DNA of 64,000 nt, taken from contig JAVSML010000048.1 of the NCBI GenBank assembly GCA_038503035.1, positions 560,541 through 624,540 of the forward strand, given 5' to 3'. Source of the DNA: Crocodylus rhombifer. Lineage: Eukaryota; Chordata; Crocodylia; Crocodylidae. Position numbers and translations under genes: made by a program. The notes under the pieces were generated by a model, which was not told the origin of the DNA, did no database searches, and was given only the letters and a program-made list of their open reading frames with translations. Positions 25,501-35,468 of the stretch are shown here, one piece after another (position 1 is the stretch's first letter; every line of letters begins with the position of its first letter).

Positions 25501-28034
25501 CTTTGAAAATTGGCTAGGGAGACATCATAGGGTTCTTCCTGAAGAGTTTGCATGAACAGGTTTGTTACGTAATTACTCAACAGTTGTGTAGTTCCCATCG
25601 CCTTCATATTTCCAGACTTGAAAACTTCTTTGCACTTTAATGGTAGAGTTATACAGTAGTTTTAAATAGCTGGCTACACCTGAAGTCTCAGCAGTACTGT
25701 AAATGAGCCTGCTACCTGCTAAATCAGTACTTTCAGATGATTTCTGTGCAGTTTGGGAATTCTTGAAATTGTGGCCAGAGATAGTTTCATAGTTTCTAGG
25801 GTTGGAAGGGACCTGAGCAGATCATCTAGTCCGACCCCCCNNNNNNNNNNNNNNNNNNNNNNNNNNNNNNNNNNNNNNNNNNNNNNNNNNNNNNNNNNNN
25901 NNNNNNNNNNNNNNNNNNNNNNNNNNNNNNNNNNNNNNNNTTATAACAGGCCACTAGATCCCCCCTCATCCTTCTCTTTTGGAGGCTGAACAGGTTCAGG
26001 TCCCGTAGCCTCTCCTCGTAGGGCCTGCCCTGCTGTCCCCTGATCATACGAGTGGCCCTCCTCTGGACCCTCTCCATGCTGTCGACATCCCTCTTGAAGT
26101 GCAGCACCCAGAACTGGACGCAGTCCTCCAGCTGCGGCCTGACCTGCTTGAGATTCATCTGTGGATGCCTGACAAGGTACGGTTGGCCTTCCTGACTGCC
26201 TCCCCACACTGCCAGCCCATGTTCATCTTGGAGTCAATGATGACTCCAAGATCCTTTTCTGCCTCCGTGCTGACAAGAGGGGACTTCCCCAACTGGTAGG
26301 TATGGTGCCGGTTGTTCTTCCCCAGGTGCATCAACTTGCACTTGTCTGTGTTGAATCCCATCCTATTCATATCCGCCCACCCTTGTAGCCTGTCTAGGTC
26401 TGATTGAAGCCTGATGCTTCCTTCTAGTGTGCCCACATCCCCCCACATCTTAGTGTCATCAGCAAATTTGAACAGGGTGCTTTTTACCCCCTCATCCAAG
26501 TCACTGATGAAGATGTTGAACAGTGCGGGCCCGAGGACCGAGCCCTGCGGAACCCCACTGCTCGCATCCCTCCAGGCTGAGAAGGACCCGTCCGCCACCA
26601 CCCTCTGGGTGCGGCCCTCCAGCCAGCTGGCGACCCAATTGACTGCGTAGGTGTCGACACCACAGCCCCCCAGTTTCTTAATGAGAATGGGGTGAGAGAC
26701 CGTGTCGAAGGCCTTCCGAAAGTCCAGGAAGACTATGTCCACTGCTACCCCTGCATCTAATGATCTGGTAATCTGATCATAGAAGGCCACCAGGTTGGTC
26801 TGACAGGACCTGCCACTGATGAACCCATGTTGGTTGACCCTAAGCATGCAGTCCCCCACTGGCCCCTCATGGATGTGTGCCAGCATAATTTTCTCAAACA
26901 GCTTGCCTAGGATCGAGGTAAGTCTAACTGGCCTATAGTTTCCTGGGTCTTCTTTCCTCCCCTTTTTGAAGATGGGAACCACATTGGCCCTCTTCCAGTT
27001 CTGGGACCACACCAGAGCATGAGTGCTCATAAAGCCGTGCCAGGGGTCCTGCAATGGCCTCGGCCAATTCCTTTAGGACTCTAGGATGGAGATAGTCCGG
27101 GCTGGCTGACTTGAACAAGTCCAGGCCCTCCAGAAGCTCCCTAACTAGTTCCACGCGAACCTTTGGCCCAGGTGTGCCTCCCCTGGGGCCCGAGGGGGGC
27201 CCAGCAGGGTGGTGACTGTTCCGGTCCCTGCTTAGGAAGACGGAGGCAAAGAAATCGTTAAACCATGTTAGCTTTGTCGTCTGGTGCGACGACCAAATTT
27301 TCCAACGTGTCCTGTAAGGGCCCCACGTTGCCTGGGACTTCTTTTTGCCCCCTATGTATTTAAAAAAGGACTTCTTATTGTCCTTAATCTGAGAAGCTAG
27401 TCCTAATTCCATCTTTGCCTTGGCCTTCCTAATTGCCCCCCTACAGCCCCGAGCAACTGCAGAATAGTCATCCCTGGTGATGACCCCTTCTTTCCATTGG
27501 GTATACATGGCCAACATGGGGCAGCATGACCACTTGAACCCAGCCTCTGCCCAGGCAGTCAACCAGGGCACAACCAGAGACAGGGAACCAGCTGTGTGGG
27601 ACATGTACCAGTGACCTGGGACAGTGCTCTGTACAGTGCCTGTACTCCGCCAGGATGGCATGGGTCTGAGAAGTGAGCCTGCTAGGACCTGATGTTTCAC
27701 TGCACTGTACTCCCTGATAGAGCTTAGGACAGCTACAGCTGTTCCAGCAAAGCAACTTTATCCCTCGAGTTTCTGGCATGTTACAAAGCAACACCGAGCA
27801 AGAAAAGTGTGAGAATTATACGCAAAGCTCTCAAGTTTAGGGCCTAGAGTGAAGACATTGGTAAATAAGATGTCTTCCCACTACTGTTGCCCATTCCTAG
27901 ATAAAGGGCTTTTAAGGATAATCTGCCTGTCCTGGACCCTCCAGGATGGAGTTTGGCCCTGTTGGATCCCATTTTGCTAAAGTTTAAGGTGTACTTGGTT
28001 CCCACAAGAAAACATCCTTCATTTCTAGACTAAT

Positions 28035-28069
<35 letters not shown>

Positions 28070-29488
28070 TGCAAAATTGTGGTGTCCTACACACATTTTA
28101 CATTAAATCAAATAATCTTGGCCAGTATAACATTTTATACCCCAAATTAGTCGCTTTCCATGGGGTTTTTTGCTTCATCTATGCTGACCCAGCATCTGGA
28201 AGGAATACGTTGTTTTCTTTAATTTCAGGGCCTCTCTTTTGTCTTATTTGTTCTTAATCAGAGAGATGTCTCCTTTTAAAGAGTATTTCTGTTAAAAATT
28301 CCAGAGCATTAAAGCCCAGTTTTTTAACATCTGAATTATACAAATGATTGTCATAATTCTGACCAGTCCCTGACCAGTTCTTTATTAAATCACTGAACAA
28401 AAGATTAATTCAATTTGTCAGTAATGTTCAAAGCACATGCAAAGAATTGGTAGCAAGAAGAGGAGGGCAATGGCAATATTTCCCCTCCCCGCCCCCACCC
28501 CCTCCCATGTTTTGATACTTAGTAGTGTTGAAATCAAAACCCAAAGATGAGCATGCATTTGTTTTAATAGTTTTAAGTTTCTTTGAGATCAGAGGAATCC
28601 TTTCATACTTCTGGAAGGGGCAAATCCTTTGTGCCTGTGAAGGACACTTGCAACTGGGGTTATTCTGTTGTATTGTGGTTGCAGAATTTGAGAGGAGCGT
28701 CCATGAGGTGTAGAGGATCAGTGCATTGCAAGTTCTGGATCTTTATAGGCCCATACACAGCAAGACTTGGGGTGGAATTAGTGAAGACTGCATTTACTGC
28801 TGTCTCCGGGAGGAATGGAGTGCTGGACAAGCACATGAAGCTTATTCTCAGTTCTGAAACTAGAAGAACAGACAATGGGCTATTTTTAACTTCAACAATT
28901 TTTGTAAAATTAAAAAATTTGGGGGAAACAAAAGTTGTGACAGAAAGCTAATGAGTTTTTATAAACTTGACTGTCTATTTTTGTCTTGGAACAGTCTGAT
29001 TTAAGTTTCAATCATTCTTTAAAAAGAGTTTCTAACTTAGAGAGAATATAAATATAACCTCAAGTACAAGTGTTAACTCAATAACATCAGTTTGGAATGT
29101 ACATGTAGAAGGATATGCAATGCATATCATTAAAAATATATATTTTTAATGCAGCAAACATTATTTTCATCATGACCAGTTGGACTGGGATGAACATAGT
29201 TCTGCAGGCCGGTATGTAAGGAGACGCTGTAAGCCATTAAAGGTGAGCAAAAACGTCCGCTTCCTTCTTGGAGAGATTCCTATTTGTGATGGACCTGTCT
29301 AAATGTGTGCATGTTCTTGTTTTGTGTGTTTGTTTGTTTTTTTTCAGGAATTCATGCACTGTCAGGATGCAGATCATCAGATTCTGTTTGATCTTGTTCG
29401 CAAAATGTTGGAGTATGATCCATCTGATAGAATTACTCTTGATGAAGCCTTGCAACATCCTTTTTTTGACCCACTAAAAAGGAAATAA
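18233..29488 (+). CDS. CLK4: CLK4, CDC-like (LAMMER) dual-specificity kinase, complete, 12 coding exons
   Basis: A nuclear kinase that phosphorylates serines and tyrosines and acts on SR splicing factors. Coding exons join at 18233-18384, 19181-19406, 20664-20754, 21145-21211, 22463-22579, 22679-22845, 22931-23025, 23684-23813, 24217-24299, 25309-25388, 29155-29242 and 29348-29488; frame is kept throughout and all introns are GT-AG. The protein is 478 residues (human CLK4 is 481). Residues 1-150 are an RS/KR/His-rich localisation region. The kinase domain has glycine loop GEGAFGKV (164-171), Lys187 in AVKIV, helix-C Glu202, HTDLKPEN (282-289), DFG (321-323) and the family signature [11 protein letters not shown] (382-392). 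The start [13 protein letters not shown] resembles CLK4 more than CLK1, and the COL23A1 neighbour supports CLK4. Nothing is broken; the N gap lies in an intron. CLK1 is the only serious alternative. Confidence 0.96.
18385..19180 (+). other. CLK4: CLK4 intron 2
   Basis: AT-rich GT-AG intron. A short poly-G near 18790 is the only notable feature; no repeat family or gene was seen. Confidence 0.7.
19181..19406 (+). CDS. CLK4: CLK4 coding exon 3 (residues 51-126)
   Basis: Encodes the His/Arg/Ser/Lys-rich part, including [12 protein letters not shown] and [10 protein letters not shown], typical of CLK1/CLK4. It ends in frame at tcg|gtatgag. Its high His content (a run of HHHH) is stronger than in mammals. 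Confidence 0.93.
19407..20663 (+). other. CLK4: CLK4 intron 3, candidate retained intron
   Basis: The donor reads gta tga, so retention gives a stop two triplets after exon 3. A (TG)n tract sits at 19541-19570. The acceptor region (about 20625-20663) has a poor pyrimidine tract. The last 300 bases are unusually rich in CTG and tgaat motifs and may be conserved regulatory sequence. Confidence 0.6.
19541..19570. repeat. (TG)n microsatellite
   Basis: About 15 TG units followed by tatata, inside CLK4 intron 3. Confidence 0.85.
20664..20754 (+). CDS. CLK4: CLK4 coding exon 4 (residues 127-156), 91 nt, regulated-type exon
   Basis: Encodes [21 protein letters not shown] and DVLRAR, the conserved bridge from the RS region to the kinase domain. 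It is 91 nt, so skipping shifts the frame. The acceptor context is purine-rich and the donor at|gtatag is far from consensus. Skipping would join exon 3 to exon 5 and read six codons then TAG, leaving a protein of about 132 residues without a kinase domain. Confidence 0.93.
20755..21144 (+). other. CLK4: CLK4 intron 4
   Basis: A short (390 bp) intron with the weak donor gtatag and a good T-rich acceptor. If retained, translation runs on to a stop at 20835-20837. Confidence 0.7.
21145..21211 (+). CDS. CLK4: CLK4 coding exon 5 (residues 157-178 and part of 179)
   Basis: Encodes [22 protein letters not shown], with the ATP-binding glycine loop. Strong donor gtaagt. Confidence 0.94.
21212..22462 (+). 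other. CLK4: CLK4 intron 5
   Basis: About 1.25 kb, AT-rich. No repeat family or gene was recognised. Confidence 0.7.
22463..22579 (+). CDS. CLK4: CLK4 coding exon 6 (residues 179-218)
   Basis: Encodes [10 protein letters not shown] with the ATP-anchoring Lys187, and [12 protein letters not shown] with the helix-C glutamate (Glu202). The last codon is split with exon 7. Confidence 0.94.
22679..22845 (+). CDS. CLK4: CLK4 coding exon 7 (residues 218-274)
   Basis: Encodes [20 protein letters not shown] and the hinge [14 protein letters not shown]. Only 99 bases of intron separate it from exon 6. Confidence 0.94.
22931..23025 (+). CDS. CLK4: CLK4 coding exon 8 (residues 274-305)
   Basis: Carries the catalytic loop HTDLKPEN (catalytic Asp284) and ILFVHSDY. 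In frame at the donor atg|gtaagt. Confidence 0.94.
23026..23683 (+). other. CLK4: CLK4 intron 8
   Basis: It ends in a run of over 20 T (23657-23678) just before the acceptor, a very strong pyrimidine tract. Nothing else was recognised. Confidence 0.7.
23684..23813 (+). CDS. CLK4: CLK4 coding exon 9 (residues 306-348)
   Basis: Encodes KRDERTL, the magnesium-binding DFG (321-323), and the activation segment through [12 protein letters not shown], with the APE-type motif. Confidence 0.94.
23814..24216 (+). other. CLK4: CLK4 intron 9
   Basis: About 400 bp, AT-rich, no feature seen. Confidence 0.7.
24217..24299 (+). CDS. CLK4: CLK4 coding exon 10 (residues 349-376)
   Basis: Encodes [20 protein letters not shown], the helix-F region of the kinase fold. 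Confidence 0.94.
24300..25308 (+). other. CLK4: CLK4 intron 10
   Basis: About 1 kb, AT-rich. No repeat family or gene was recognised. Confidence 0.7.
25309..25388 (+). CDS. CLK4: CLK4 coding exon 11 (residues 377-402), LAMMER motif
   Basis: Encodes [17 protein letters not shown], containing the diagnostic [11 protein letters not shown]. The last codon is split with exon 12. Confidence 0.95.
25782..27510 (-). mobile_element. CR1 LINE with long open reverse-transcriptase frame, antisense in CLK4 intron 11
   Basis: The minus strand reads, 5' to 3', an upstream ORF2 piece ([20 protein letters not shown], near 27420-27480), one frameshift near 26950-27050, then an uninterrupted RT frame at 26155-27054. 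That frame contains [43 protein letters not shown] and the catalytic FADDTK (26449-26466), followed by [11 protein letters not shown]. The 3' end is ggttggaagggacctga near 25801 on the plus strand. It is 5' truncated, with no endonuclease domain. The intact RT implies a fairly recent insertion. The 100-N gap lies in its 3' part. Confidence 0.9.
25841..25940. other. Assembly gap (100 N)
   Basis: Exactly 100 N, a placeholder of unknown size, inside the CR1 element. It does not touch a CLK4 exon. Confidence 0.99.
28030..28066. repeat. Poly-A tract
   Basis: About 37 consecutive A in CLK4 intron 11. It may be the tail of an unrecognised retroposed sequence; no parent was identified to its left. 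Confidence 0.8.
29155..29242 (+). CDS. CLK4: CLK4 coding exon 12 (residues 403-432)
   Basis: Encodes [20 protein letters not shown] and RRRCKPLK, the late CLK insert before the last kinase subdomain. Donor ag|gtgagc. Confidence 0.94.
29348..29488 (+). CDS. CLK4: CLK4 terminal coding exon 13 (residues 433-478 and stop)
   Basis: Encodes [17 protein letters not shown] and [20 protein letters not shown], closing the kinase domain, then DPLKRK and TAA at 29486-29488. Confidence 0.95.
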   Translation, partial: EFMHCQDADHQILFDLVRKMLEYDPSDRITLDEALQHPFFDPLKRK

Positions 29489-29700
29489 ATTCAGATACCT
29501 TATATGCTTCTCCAAGGAGATTACATAGACTGTGTCAGTCAGCAGAGATAGCATGAGACTTTTGTAAAATTTAAGTTATTTTGTACAGGTAAGCCTCTAA
29601 ATATTTCCATATGTTTTTGTATCACTGCCATATTTACCTTGTTAACGGTTCTGGTCTTGATCATAGATATGAAAATAAAAGTAATTTTTGAAACTGGTTG
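29489..29700 (+). other. CLK4: CLK4 3' UTR (proximal form)
   Basis: A short AT-rich UTR ends about 20 bases after aataaa at 29674-29679, followed by a GT-rich stretch (ctggttgttgaaactcattgg). Longer forms using later signals cannot be excluded. Confidence 0.65.
29674..29679 (+). terminator. CLK4: CLK4 polyadenylation signal
   Basis: AATAAA 186 bases after the stop codon, with a downstream GU-rich element. Confidence 0.7.
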
Positions 29701-32700
29701 TTGAAACTCATTGGTATACTTAAAAGCTGGTCCAGGTAGGCTCTAGCAAAGTTAACCCTTACCCAGTTTTGTCTTAATTTTAGAAGACAACACAGAAATA
29801 CAAGGTTTGAATTTTTTTTAATTGGTATCTGAAAAATATTGTATATGGACTCTGCATTAAGATGTGTACCTGTAAATGCCCATATTGAGACAGAAGAATG
29901 TAAACTGTTTTGGTTTAGAGACTGCATACATTACATAACGCGTTGCATTTAAAAGACCTTAATTGGTTGCTTGTAAATTCATCAGATAATTACCATAATC
30001 TTTGTTTAATGCTCAGTAGTAATGTGAACCAAGATCAGTGACACGAGTGTTTATGCAAAGGGAGGTTACATTTGTTATGTGGGCTTGCTGACTTCCTAAA
30101 TGTTCAGTGCAGTGCGTGTGCAAAGATGGAACTCCTTGGTCGGGTAGATGTTTTGCTGAGAGTCCCAACTGATTTACTTTGACTTGCTAACTTCTAGTAG
30201 CTTCCTTACTTGGATGCCCCATTGTGAATTGTTTTGTGGGACACTAATGCAAAACAAATGGAACCAAAAACTTCATTCACAAAGAGACGGTGAGCAGTAT
30301 TTACTCATGCATTTCAGGATGAAGTGACCTGAATCTTTAGTACTTGAGCCTTTGACTGCAGAAAGCACTTGCGTTCTGGCAGGTTTGGTGGTGGTTCTAC
30401 TATATTTGACCTGGTTAGTCCAACCCTATCCACTTGCGTCAGCTGCTTAAGGCAGAGGTCAGTTGATACCAAGCACTTCTGTGCTGGACAAGTCCTTCAA
30501 TCTGCTCCTGTTGATAACTTCCGCGGTTGTTGCTTTGGTCCTTAACATGGTACAAAGGATCCCTCGGGATGAACCTCCTTTCCTTTGGTCTTGGAGTTGC
30601 CAAAATAGGATTTGTTTGTGAAGCCTGTTACCTGATTTGGTTGGTTTGTTGAGATATAGGGACACAACTCTGCATGGCACCCCAACTCAGATAAATCTGT
30701 TGCTAAGTGGCTGAGCTGTATGCAGCTCATGAGCCACAGTTTGGCCACCTCCAATACAAGGGATTCCAGCTGCAGGTAGAAAAACATATTTCCAAGCTCC
30801 CCCCACATGCTATAGAAGAGTGTAGGGTTGTGCTTGCAGCTGGAGAGAAAGGAGCTGCCAGGGTTTGTTTTTTTGTTGCTTTTTTTTTTTTTTTTTCCCT
30901 CTCTCTCCTCATGCTCTTTGGCCTCCCACAGTGGTCTTATCTTCATTGGAAAAAAGTAGGAATTTTTATACTCCTGTTGGCTGGACTGGATCGTGTTAAA
31001 TGTTAGGCTCCTGCTTGTGCTTACCTCAGTTTTTTAATATATATGATAACTAGAATACATATTTGCCCACATTAGAATTTTAGCATGGGAGCTAGTGGGG
31101 CAACAACATTTATTTTTTTTTTCCCTCTTGTGTTGCTGTAAACTGTGTCTCTCTTGCTTGTACAGTAACATGCAGGCCAGAAACTTTGTTACTCCTTTGG
31201 ATCTCTCTGAGTAGGCAGCAGTTGAAGCAGAACAGGGAAGCCACAAACATAAGAGGAAAAAGGAAGGAGGGGGGAATTCACATCACTTTCTTCCAGTTTG
31301 CTGCTCATTCATCTTTCTCATGATGTTGAGAGAGGATAAAAACCCAGAAAAATGGAGAAGAAACTGGTGGAGGAAAAGGACTTGAAGGAAGGTTAAAAAG
31401 ATGTGATCACAAATAATGGCCACATATAGACTCACGGTGCAAGAAAGGGCTATGCATCCATTTGAGAGACTAGGTTACATCTCTGCCCTACAGCAAGGGT
31501 TCTCAACCAGCATGTCGCCACACCCTGGGCTGCCATGACACCCTTTTAAGTGGACAGGGAGTTGCTGTGTAATATTTGCTGTGAGTGTGCAGAACCTTAC
31601 ACATAATTCACAAGATAAACTCAGATTTCAATCAGGAATCCATAGCATCAAAAACTTTCAGACCTGTTGTGGTCTTTCTGAATTCTTTAACACAGAAGAA
31701 TTATTCTTATTTTTCCACAATCAAAAAATAAGTGGAAACTAAGAGCTGCCTGGAGTCTAAAGTGGTTGAGAACCACTGCTCTCTGCATGTTAGAGTCAGT
31801 TGCCTCTGTGAAAAGATGAGGATATTCAGGGAGGAAATAGCGAGAAACAAATCTATGCAATAACTAATCGTGGCACAGATGTTTAAGACACCAGTGCCTT
31901 CTCTGATGTTCTGTATTATGATCTTGTCTGAGTCCTTAATAAGCCCCTCCAGAGCTGTGAGCCTCCACAGTTTGGAGCACTCCTGGGTTATTATGTGTGC
32001 TGCTGAAGGAAAATGGAATTGGGATGCATCATCAATTCAAGGAGAAGCCATCAAAGAAGCCCTTACGATCTGATCCATCTTTATTTGCACCGTAAGTGGT
32101 GGTGATTAGGGATTGTTCTTAATAGTGTCTTTCTGGCTCCCCTCCTCTGTCTTTGTGAATGAGGGATCTGTTATAAATTTTACAAACAACAGCTGCCTGG
32201 ACCATGGAAAAAAATAAAGCTTTCTTTTAAGTAAACAAAACCAGACTTTATTTGCTTTTAAAGTGCAAATCCACAAAAGAAATCAAACAGTGCGAACTGG
32301 GTGGCAGGGTTGAATTGGGAAGTAACTGAACTTTAAAAAAGTAGAATTCTGTTCAGGAAGCCTCCCTGCCATGGTGCAGAGCCCTTTGTCCTTGCGTGCT
32401 TGTGTCGTGTGGTTCTGTGACCCGGAAGCGGGGAACACAGGGAAACGGGACCACTGGTTTGGAAAAAAGAAGGAAAGCAGTGAGAGGAGCTGGCGTGACG
32501 ACCCTCAGAATGCACCAAGACGCTCGGGGTGTGTACGTGTGACCAGTAGCCTGAAGTTACTTGCACTGTGACAAAATTGCAGCCTGACTTAACAGGAGTA
32601 AAACGGCTGGATTTACCTCAATGCGAGGGATTTACCACTTCGGCATAGTTTTTGCTTTGTGGACGGGGTTTGTCTTAGGGTAAATCACGTGTTTAGACAA

Positions 32701-33477
32701 GACTAAAGATTAATTTAATCATCCTCTCTCAACCCATTATTGACTGAGTGTTCCCATGGCTCCTACTGAAGGGCTCAAGTTTAAAAGGCTCAAACCAATC
32801 TATCTTGGGTATAGGAAGGGTGTTTTATGCCCAAAACCTTGCAAAGAACATTGTTTTCCAGCTATGTAGTTGGTGATACAAGATATCGCATCTACCCAAA
32901 GAACCTTACCAAGCTGTATCTTGCAAATTCACTATCGGACCCAAGCCCTTAGACTAAGTAGTACCTTTACTGAAGGTAAGAATCTGGCTCCTGAAAAATA
33001 ACAGACAAGTTGCATCTAGTATGTTGTGTGTGTTTGCACCTATGGAAGCATGAAATCTGAGGATGCATTACATTGTCTAGGTTGGTCAAACCTCCATCCA
33101 GACCTACCATCTAACTGGGTGAGCATGGTTATGGCACATAGGCAGTAATTGGCAGTCCCTCAATTTGAGGATGATTGCTACCATGGCTCACTGACAGGGC
33201 TTGAGACTGGATCTATGCTTAAATCCAATCCTTGCCCCAGCTGCAGAAGTTGCAGGTCTTTGTGCAGAGGAGAGTAGGGTACAGCCTGCAGTTCTCGTTT
33301 TTTGTTCCTCTGCATTCTCTCATGGTTAGTGATGGTGAATAATTCAGGTGGCATCCTATCTACCTCCCTCTGAGGTCCCCAGCCCAAGGGCCCTACTGAA
33401 AACTGGGTCAATTGGGGATGGTGTTTGGCTCAAATCTAGAGTAAGCCTGGGCCAAATAACAATTTTCATGGTATCAG
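29701..33477. other. Intergenic region between CLK4 and COL23A1
   Basis: Apart from the hAT-like element at 31494-31778, I see no gene. An AATAAA at 32213-32218 follows no recognisable coding sequence and could be a distal CLK4 poly(A) signal or chance. Confidence 0.5.
31494..31778. mobile_element. hAT-like MITE
   Basis: Terminal inverted repeats are CAAGGGTTCTCAACC at the left and GGTTGAGAACCACTG at the right, the common CAGTGGTTCTCAACC hAT terminus. It is about 285 bp with no transposase. An imperfect 7/8 duplication (atctctgc and ctctctgc) appears only if seven extra bases are counted at the left. Confidence 0.65.
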
Positions 33478-33757
33478 AATTGTAGAAAATCAGGGTTGAA
33501 ACGAACTAAGGGTGATCACCTAGTCTAACCACCTGCTGAAAGCAGGACCATGCCTAACTATCATCCCAGCCAAGGCTTTGTCTACTTGGGTCTTAAAAAA
33601 AAAAAGGATGGAGATTCCACAGCCCCTCTGGGTAGTCTGCTCCAGTGCTTTACTACCCTCTTAGCGAGGTTTTTTTTTCCTAATATTTAACCTAAACTTC
33701 CCTTGCTGTAGCTGGAGCCCGTTTCCTGCCACCACTGAAAATAATTTTTAGCTCTGA
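33478..33757 (-). mobile_element. CR1 LINE 3' part, antisense (left half of an interrupted copy)
   Basis: The plus strand shows the antisense CR1 3' sequence: cagggttgaaacg, cctgctgaaagcaggacca, gggtcttaaaaa, gatggagattccacagcccc and ttcccttgctgtagc. It stops at about 33757 and the same LINE resumes at 34542. Confidence 0.8.
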
Positions 33758-34541
33758 GGTGGGCAAAATATGGCTTATGGGCTGGATTCAGCCTACCGAG
33801 GGATTTTATCTGGCCCACAGTGGGTCCCTTGGCACTGCCTGGGCCAGGTGCTGGGGACAGCCTGGGCTGTGATGCAGGTGGCTGGTCCTCCTGCTCCCAG
33901 GAATGGAGCAGGGCTGAGCAACGTGGCGATGGTGGCTGCAGGGGCCAGCGTTGCTGCTGCCATCAGACCCAACTCTGCAGCCTGGGCACCCCAGCCTTGC
34001 TGCCCCACACCCACTGCTGGGAGAGCTGGATGAGGTGGGTGGGCAGGGCCTCCATGTAAACAAGCCCAGGATCCATGTGGGCAGGGGGTGCCCGGCTGGG
34101 CGGATGGGATGAGGGGCTGCAGTCAGGCAGAGAGCAGCATGTGGGAGCAGGATGGGCAGGTGGGGCTGGGGCCAGGATTAGGGGGTGGTGGTGGTGGTGG
34201 TGCGGTCCCAGGGCAGAGCCACAACCCACTGCCTGCAGGTCCCTGTGATGGGCACCAGTCCTGCAGGAAGGGGTACGCTGAGAGCGGACTGTAGCTTTGC
34301 CCTGGGCCCCAGCCCCACGCCCTCACTGCTCCGCCATCCTGGGGGCCACAGCCCATCCTGCTCCCTGCAGCCCCATCCTCTCTGCCCCCTGCCCAGGGAG
34401 ACCCCGGGCTGGGATTGCCAGACAGAGCCCCCTGAGGAGTTTTGGTGGGTTGTTGCAGGCCTGCTCAGCACCTCGCCCCTTCCGGCCTGCAGCAACTCCT
34501 CTAGCTCCCTAAATGGCCTCTGGCGCAAATAAGTGCCCACC
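33758..34541. mobile_element. hAT-like element inserted in a CR1 copy
   Basis: Begins GGTGGGCAAAATATGGC and ends TGCCCACC, giving 8-bp terminal inverted repeats. It splits an antisense CR1 at homologous points. The flanks agctctga and agctcctt are compatible with a decayed 8-bp duplication. The interior is GC-rich with (GGT)n and resembles 61085-61200, so both may be copies of one family. Its several long open frames are compositional. Confidence 0.6.
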
Positions 34542-34765
34542 AGCTCCTTTGCAACCACCCCTTGCCCTTTCCCCTTAGTCTTCTCTCCTCTGAACTAAGC
34601 AAGCCCGGCTCCCTCAGCCTCTCCTCATTCAGCCCTGAGCCCTCATCTCTCCAACGTGCCCACATCCTTTCTACGGCGGGGTGCCCCACGCTGGACCCAG
34701 GACCCAGCCGTGGCCTCACCAGCGCAGAGCAGAAGAAAAGGAGGGCTCGACCTGCTGGCGACGCT
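34542..34765 (-). mobile_element. CR1 LINE, antisense (right half of the interrupted copy)
   Basis: Resumes with agctcctttgcaaccacccc and continues through cctcagcctctcctcattca and cccacatcctttctacggcg to ggcctcaccagcgcagagc. This is the antisense of the RT C-terminal LERVQRR region. It merges into the COL23A1 CpG island about 0.5 kb before the start codon. Confidence 0.75.
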
Positions 34766-35282
34766 TGTCCCCGCGCCGCCTGGGCTGCCGCTGCCTTGTT
34801 CCTCTCCGCCCTGCCCGCTGTGCCCCAGGCCCTTTGCTGTCCAGCCGGTCCATCCCCGCGCGCGGGCCCGGCCCGTCCTGACGTGCAGGACTTCGCACGG
34901 AGCCTCACGACGTGTCTTTCGGTCCCGGCCCCTCTGCAGCCCAGCCCGGCATCCCCCCAGCGCAGAGCCCGCTCCCGCTGCGCCCCGGGGCAGCGGCCGG
35001 GCGGCAGGACCGAGCGCGCCCCGTCCAGCCGCGCGGGGGGGCAGCCCGGCTGCGCGGCGTGCGGCGGGGGGCGCGGCGCGAGCTCCCACCGGAGGGCGCT
35101 CGGTCTCGGCCGGCTCCACGCGTGTCCATGCGCGCTGGGCGCGGGGGTGGGATCGCGGCTGGGTCATCCCCGAGGCGGGGGCTGGCGCGGAGCATCCCCC
35201 GCTCCGGGGAGGGGGCGAGGAGAAAAGCAGCCCCGGGCCGGCCTCCCGCCGCACTCGCTCGCCGCCGCGCCGCCGAGGGACC

Positions 35283-35468
35283 ATGGGCGCGGGCGGGTGC
35301 GCGGCCGCGCTGTGCCTGGCGCTGGCCGCCGCCGCCTGCCTGGTGCTGAGCCTGCAGACGGCCGAGCTGCGGGGCAGGGTGGCGGCGCTGGAGGCGCGGG
35401 GCGGCGGCCCCCCCGGCCCGGCGCTGCTCGCCCTGCTGCAGCCGCACGTGGAGCAGCTCCTGCGTGAG
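35283..35468 (+). CDS. COL23A1: COL23A1 exon 1 coding part (residues 1-62)
   Basis: Encodes the short tail, the membrane anchor and TAELRGRVAALEA, ending VEQLLRE at the strong donor gag|gtgagt, in phase 0. Confidence 0.88.

Larger units (their letters stand above)
25389..29154 (+). other. CLK4: CLK4 intron 11
   Basis: The longest intron within the CLK4 coding region (3.8 kb). Its size is due to an antisense CR1 insertion containing the assembly gap, and to a poly-A tract at 28030-28066. The rest is AT-rich with no gene. Confidence 0.7.

Noticed and set aside
26933..27700. 255-codon minus-strand frame as a host gene
   Set aside because: It is the upstream ORF2 part of the CR1 element plus flanking intron; the first third has no recognisable domain.
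18233..29488. Assignment to CLK1 instead of CLK4
   Set aside because: The N-terminus has THCP as in CLK4, and the COL23A1 neighbour is the CLK4 locus. CLK1 shares most motifs, so this was weighed before rejection.
32213..32218. AATAAA as the end of a separate gene
   Set aside because: No coding exon precedes it after CLK4. It is at most a distal CLK4 poly(A) site.
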